Origin: CAZQFV01 sp964613665
GTDB taxonomy: Bacteria; Chloroflexota; Chloroflexia; DTKN01
Length of the DNA stretch: 11,394 nt
Reading direction: 5' to 3'
NCBI GenBank assembly: GCA_964613665.1
Contig: CAZTIG010000091.1
Location: 1-11,394 of the forward strand
The notes under the pieces are model-generated. The model saw only the letters and a program-made list of their open reading frames with translations. It ran no database searches and was not told the DNA's origin. A program made the position numbers and the translations under genes. Shown here piece after piece: positions 10,991 through 11,394 of this stretch (the stretch's first letter is position 1; each line of letters starts with the position of its first letter).

Positions 10991-11224
10991 CTAGCCGCCG
11001 CCGATCAGGGGAATCAGCTTGACCGTTTCCTCTCCCTGCAGGATGTGATCCTTCTGCACGAGGGTCCCGTTCACCAGGACCGCGCCGACGACTTCCGAGG
11101 GAATGCCCAGCGCGGCGATCAGCTCGCGCACCGATCGGCCGGCCCAGTCCCTTTGCGTCAGGACCTCCTCTCCGCCGACGTACTGGCGGAGAAGGCCGAC
11201 CGGGACGACGTTCAGAGCAACCAT
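10991..11224 (-). CDS. MoaD/ThiS-like ubiquitin-fold protein ending in GG
   Basis: A 77-aa beta-grasp protein. It shows the MoaD/ThiS pattern: an N-terminal strand (VALNVVPVGLLRQY), a central helix after SVRELIAALGIP (31-42), VGAVLVNGTLVQKDHIL (46-62), then GEETVKLIPLIGGG (64-77). The terminal glycines are the site where E1-like enzymes adenylate and sulfur donors form a thiocarboxylate. It could serve molybdopterin, thiamine, tungstate cofactor or cysteine synthesis. No E1, moaE or thiG partner lies in the window. The start at 11224 has gaggtgg just upstream; a longer Arg-rich extension to 11350 would cover the promoter and is rejected. Confidence 0.82.
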   Translation of the reverse strand: MVALNVVPVGLLRQYVGGEEVLTQRDWAGRSVRELIAALGIPSEVVGAVLVNGTLVQKDHILQGEETVKLIPLIGGG

Positions 11225-11296
11225 GTCCACCTCGACCGGATCGCCTGCCCTCGCTCGGGCCGCGGCGCGTCTCCGCCGGAGCCTGCGGACGCTCCC

Positions 11297-11325
11297 ATTA
11301 TACCATAGCTCCTGGCGGCCGTCTA
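11297..11325 (-). promoter_or_regulatory. Minus-strand promoter for the MoaD/ThiS-like gene and aminotransferase
   Basis: Read on the minus strand, TATAAT (11302-11297) is preceded by TGG, an extended -10. A 4/6 match to the -35 consensus, TAGACG (11325-11320), lies 17 nt upstream. The start of transcription would be near 11290, giving a leader of about 66 nt. Confidence 0.7.
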
Positions 11326-11370
11326 TCGCCACGGGGATACGGGGATGCATGTTTGTGGATGGGCAGGCAA

Positions 11371-11394
11371 GCGGTCCCTGAGCGGAGCCGCTCG
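11371..11394. repeat. Partial intergenic repeat, inverse copy of the left-edge element
   Basis: Bases 11375-11388 (tccctgagcggagc) are the exact reverse complement of 81-94. The element is cut by the window end, so its extent cannot be seen. Confidence 0.5.

Noticed and set aside
9504..10994. 496-codon plus-strand frame across the minus-strand aminotransferase
   Set aside because: Antisense shadow of a gene with all PLP-enzyme motifs intact.
11225..11350. N-terminal extension of the MoaD/ThiS-like protein
   Set aside because: It is Arg-rich, lies over the predicted promoter, and is not part of the beta-grasp fold.

Overview
The window is GC-rich (roughly two thirds G+C by eye) and gene-dense, and its genes start mostly with good Shine-Dalgarno sites. 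The gene repertoire points to a Chloroflexota-like bacterium of the Anaerolineae type: a cysteine-type CcmE, a short ACT-less SerA beside a class V aminotransferase and a DUF1015 protein, and intergenic palindromes of the CCCTTCGAC/CGCTCAGGG type. This assignment is inference, because no marker gene is present.

Layout. (1) Positions 1-282 hold an imperfect palindromic repeat and then a near-consensus promoter with a ~100-nt leader. (2) Positions 283-3831 form a tight operon of ccmE, ccmF and a membrane-anchored PDZ protein. CcmE carries haem to the CcmF synthetase for cytochrome c maturation. CcmE has the CxxxY rather than HxxxY haem-binding motif, and CcmF carries a large extra extracytoplasmic domain. 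(3) Positions 3895-4439 hold a YdjM/DUF457-like membrane protein whose frame is broken near 4104. (4) A second promoter (extended -10 at 4467-4475) and a leader with a strong hairpin precede a class V aminotransferase, serA and a DUF1015 gene (4578-8015). No serB is present. The DUF1015 protein has a GHHR motif recalling ParB-like serine kinases, so the three genes may form a serine/phosphoserine module. (5) Positions 8062-9730 hold a zinc-ribbon gene with an apparent frameshift, a YoaP-like GNAT gene that seems to have lost its middle, and an SDR oxidoreductase that overlaps the GNAT by 4 nt. (6) On the minus strand, a third promoter near 11325-11297 drives a 77-aa MoaD/ThiS-like protein ending in GG and then a class I aminotransferase. 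The aminotransferase converges on the SDR gene and overlaps its end by 17 nt. (7) The right edge carries part of the same repeat family as the left edge, in inverse orientation.

Two apparent frameshifts and one apparent internal deletion suggest either local gene decay or assembly errors. Read coverage would separate these. No tRNA, rRNA, CRISPR array, transposase or clear rho-independent terminator was seen.
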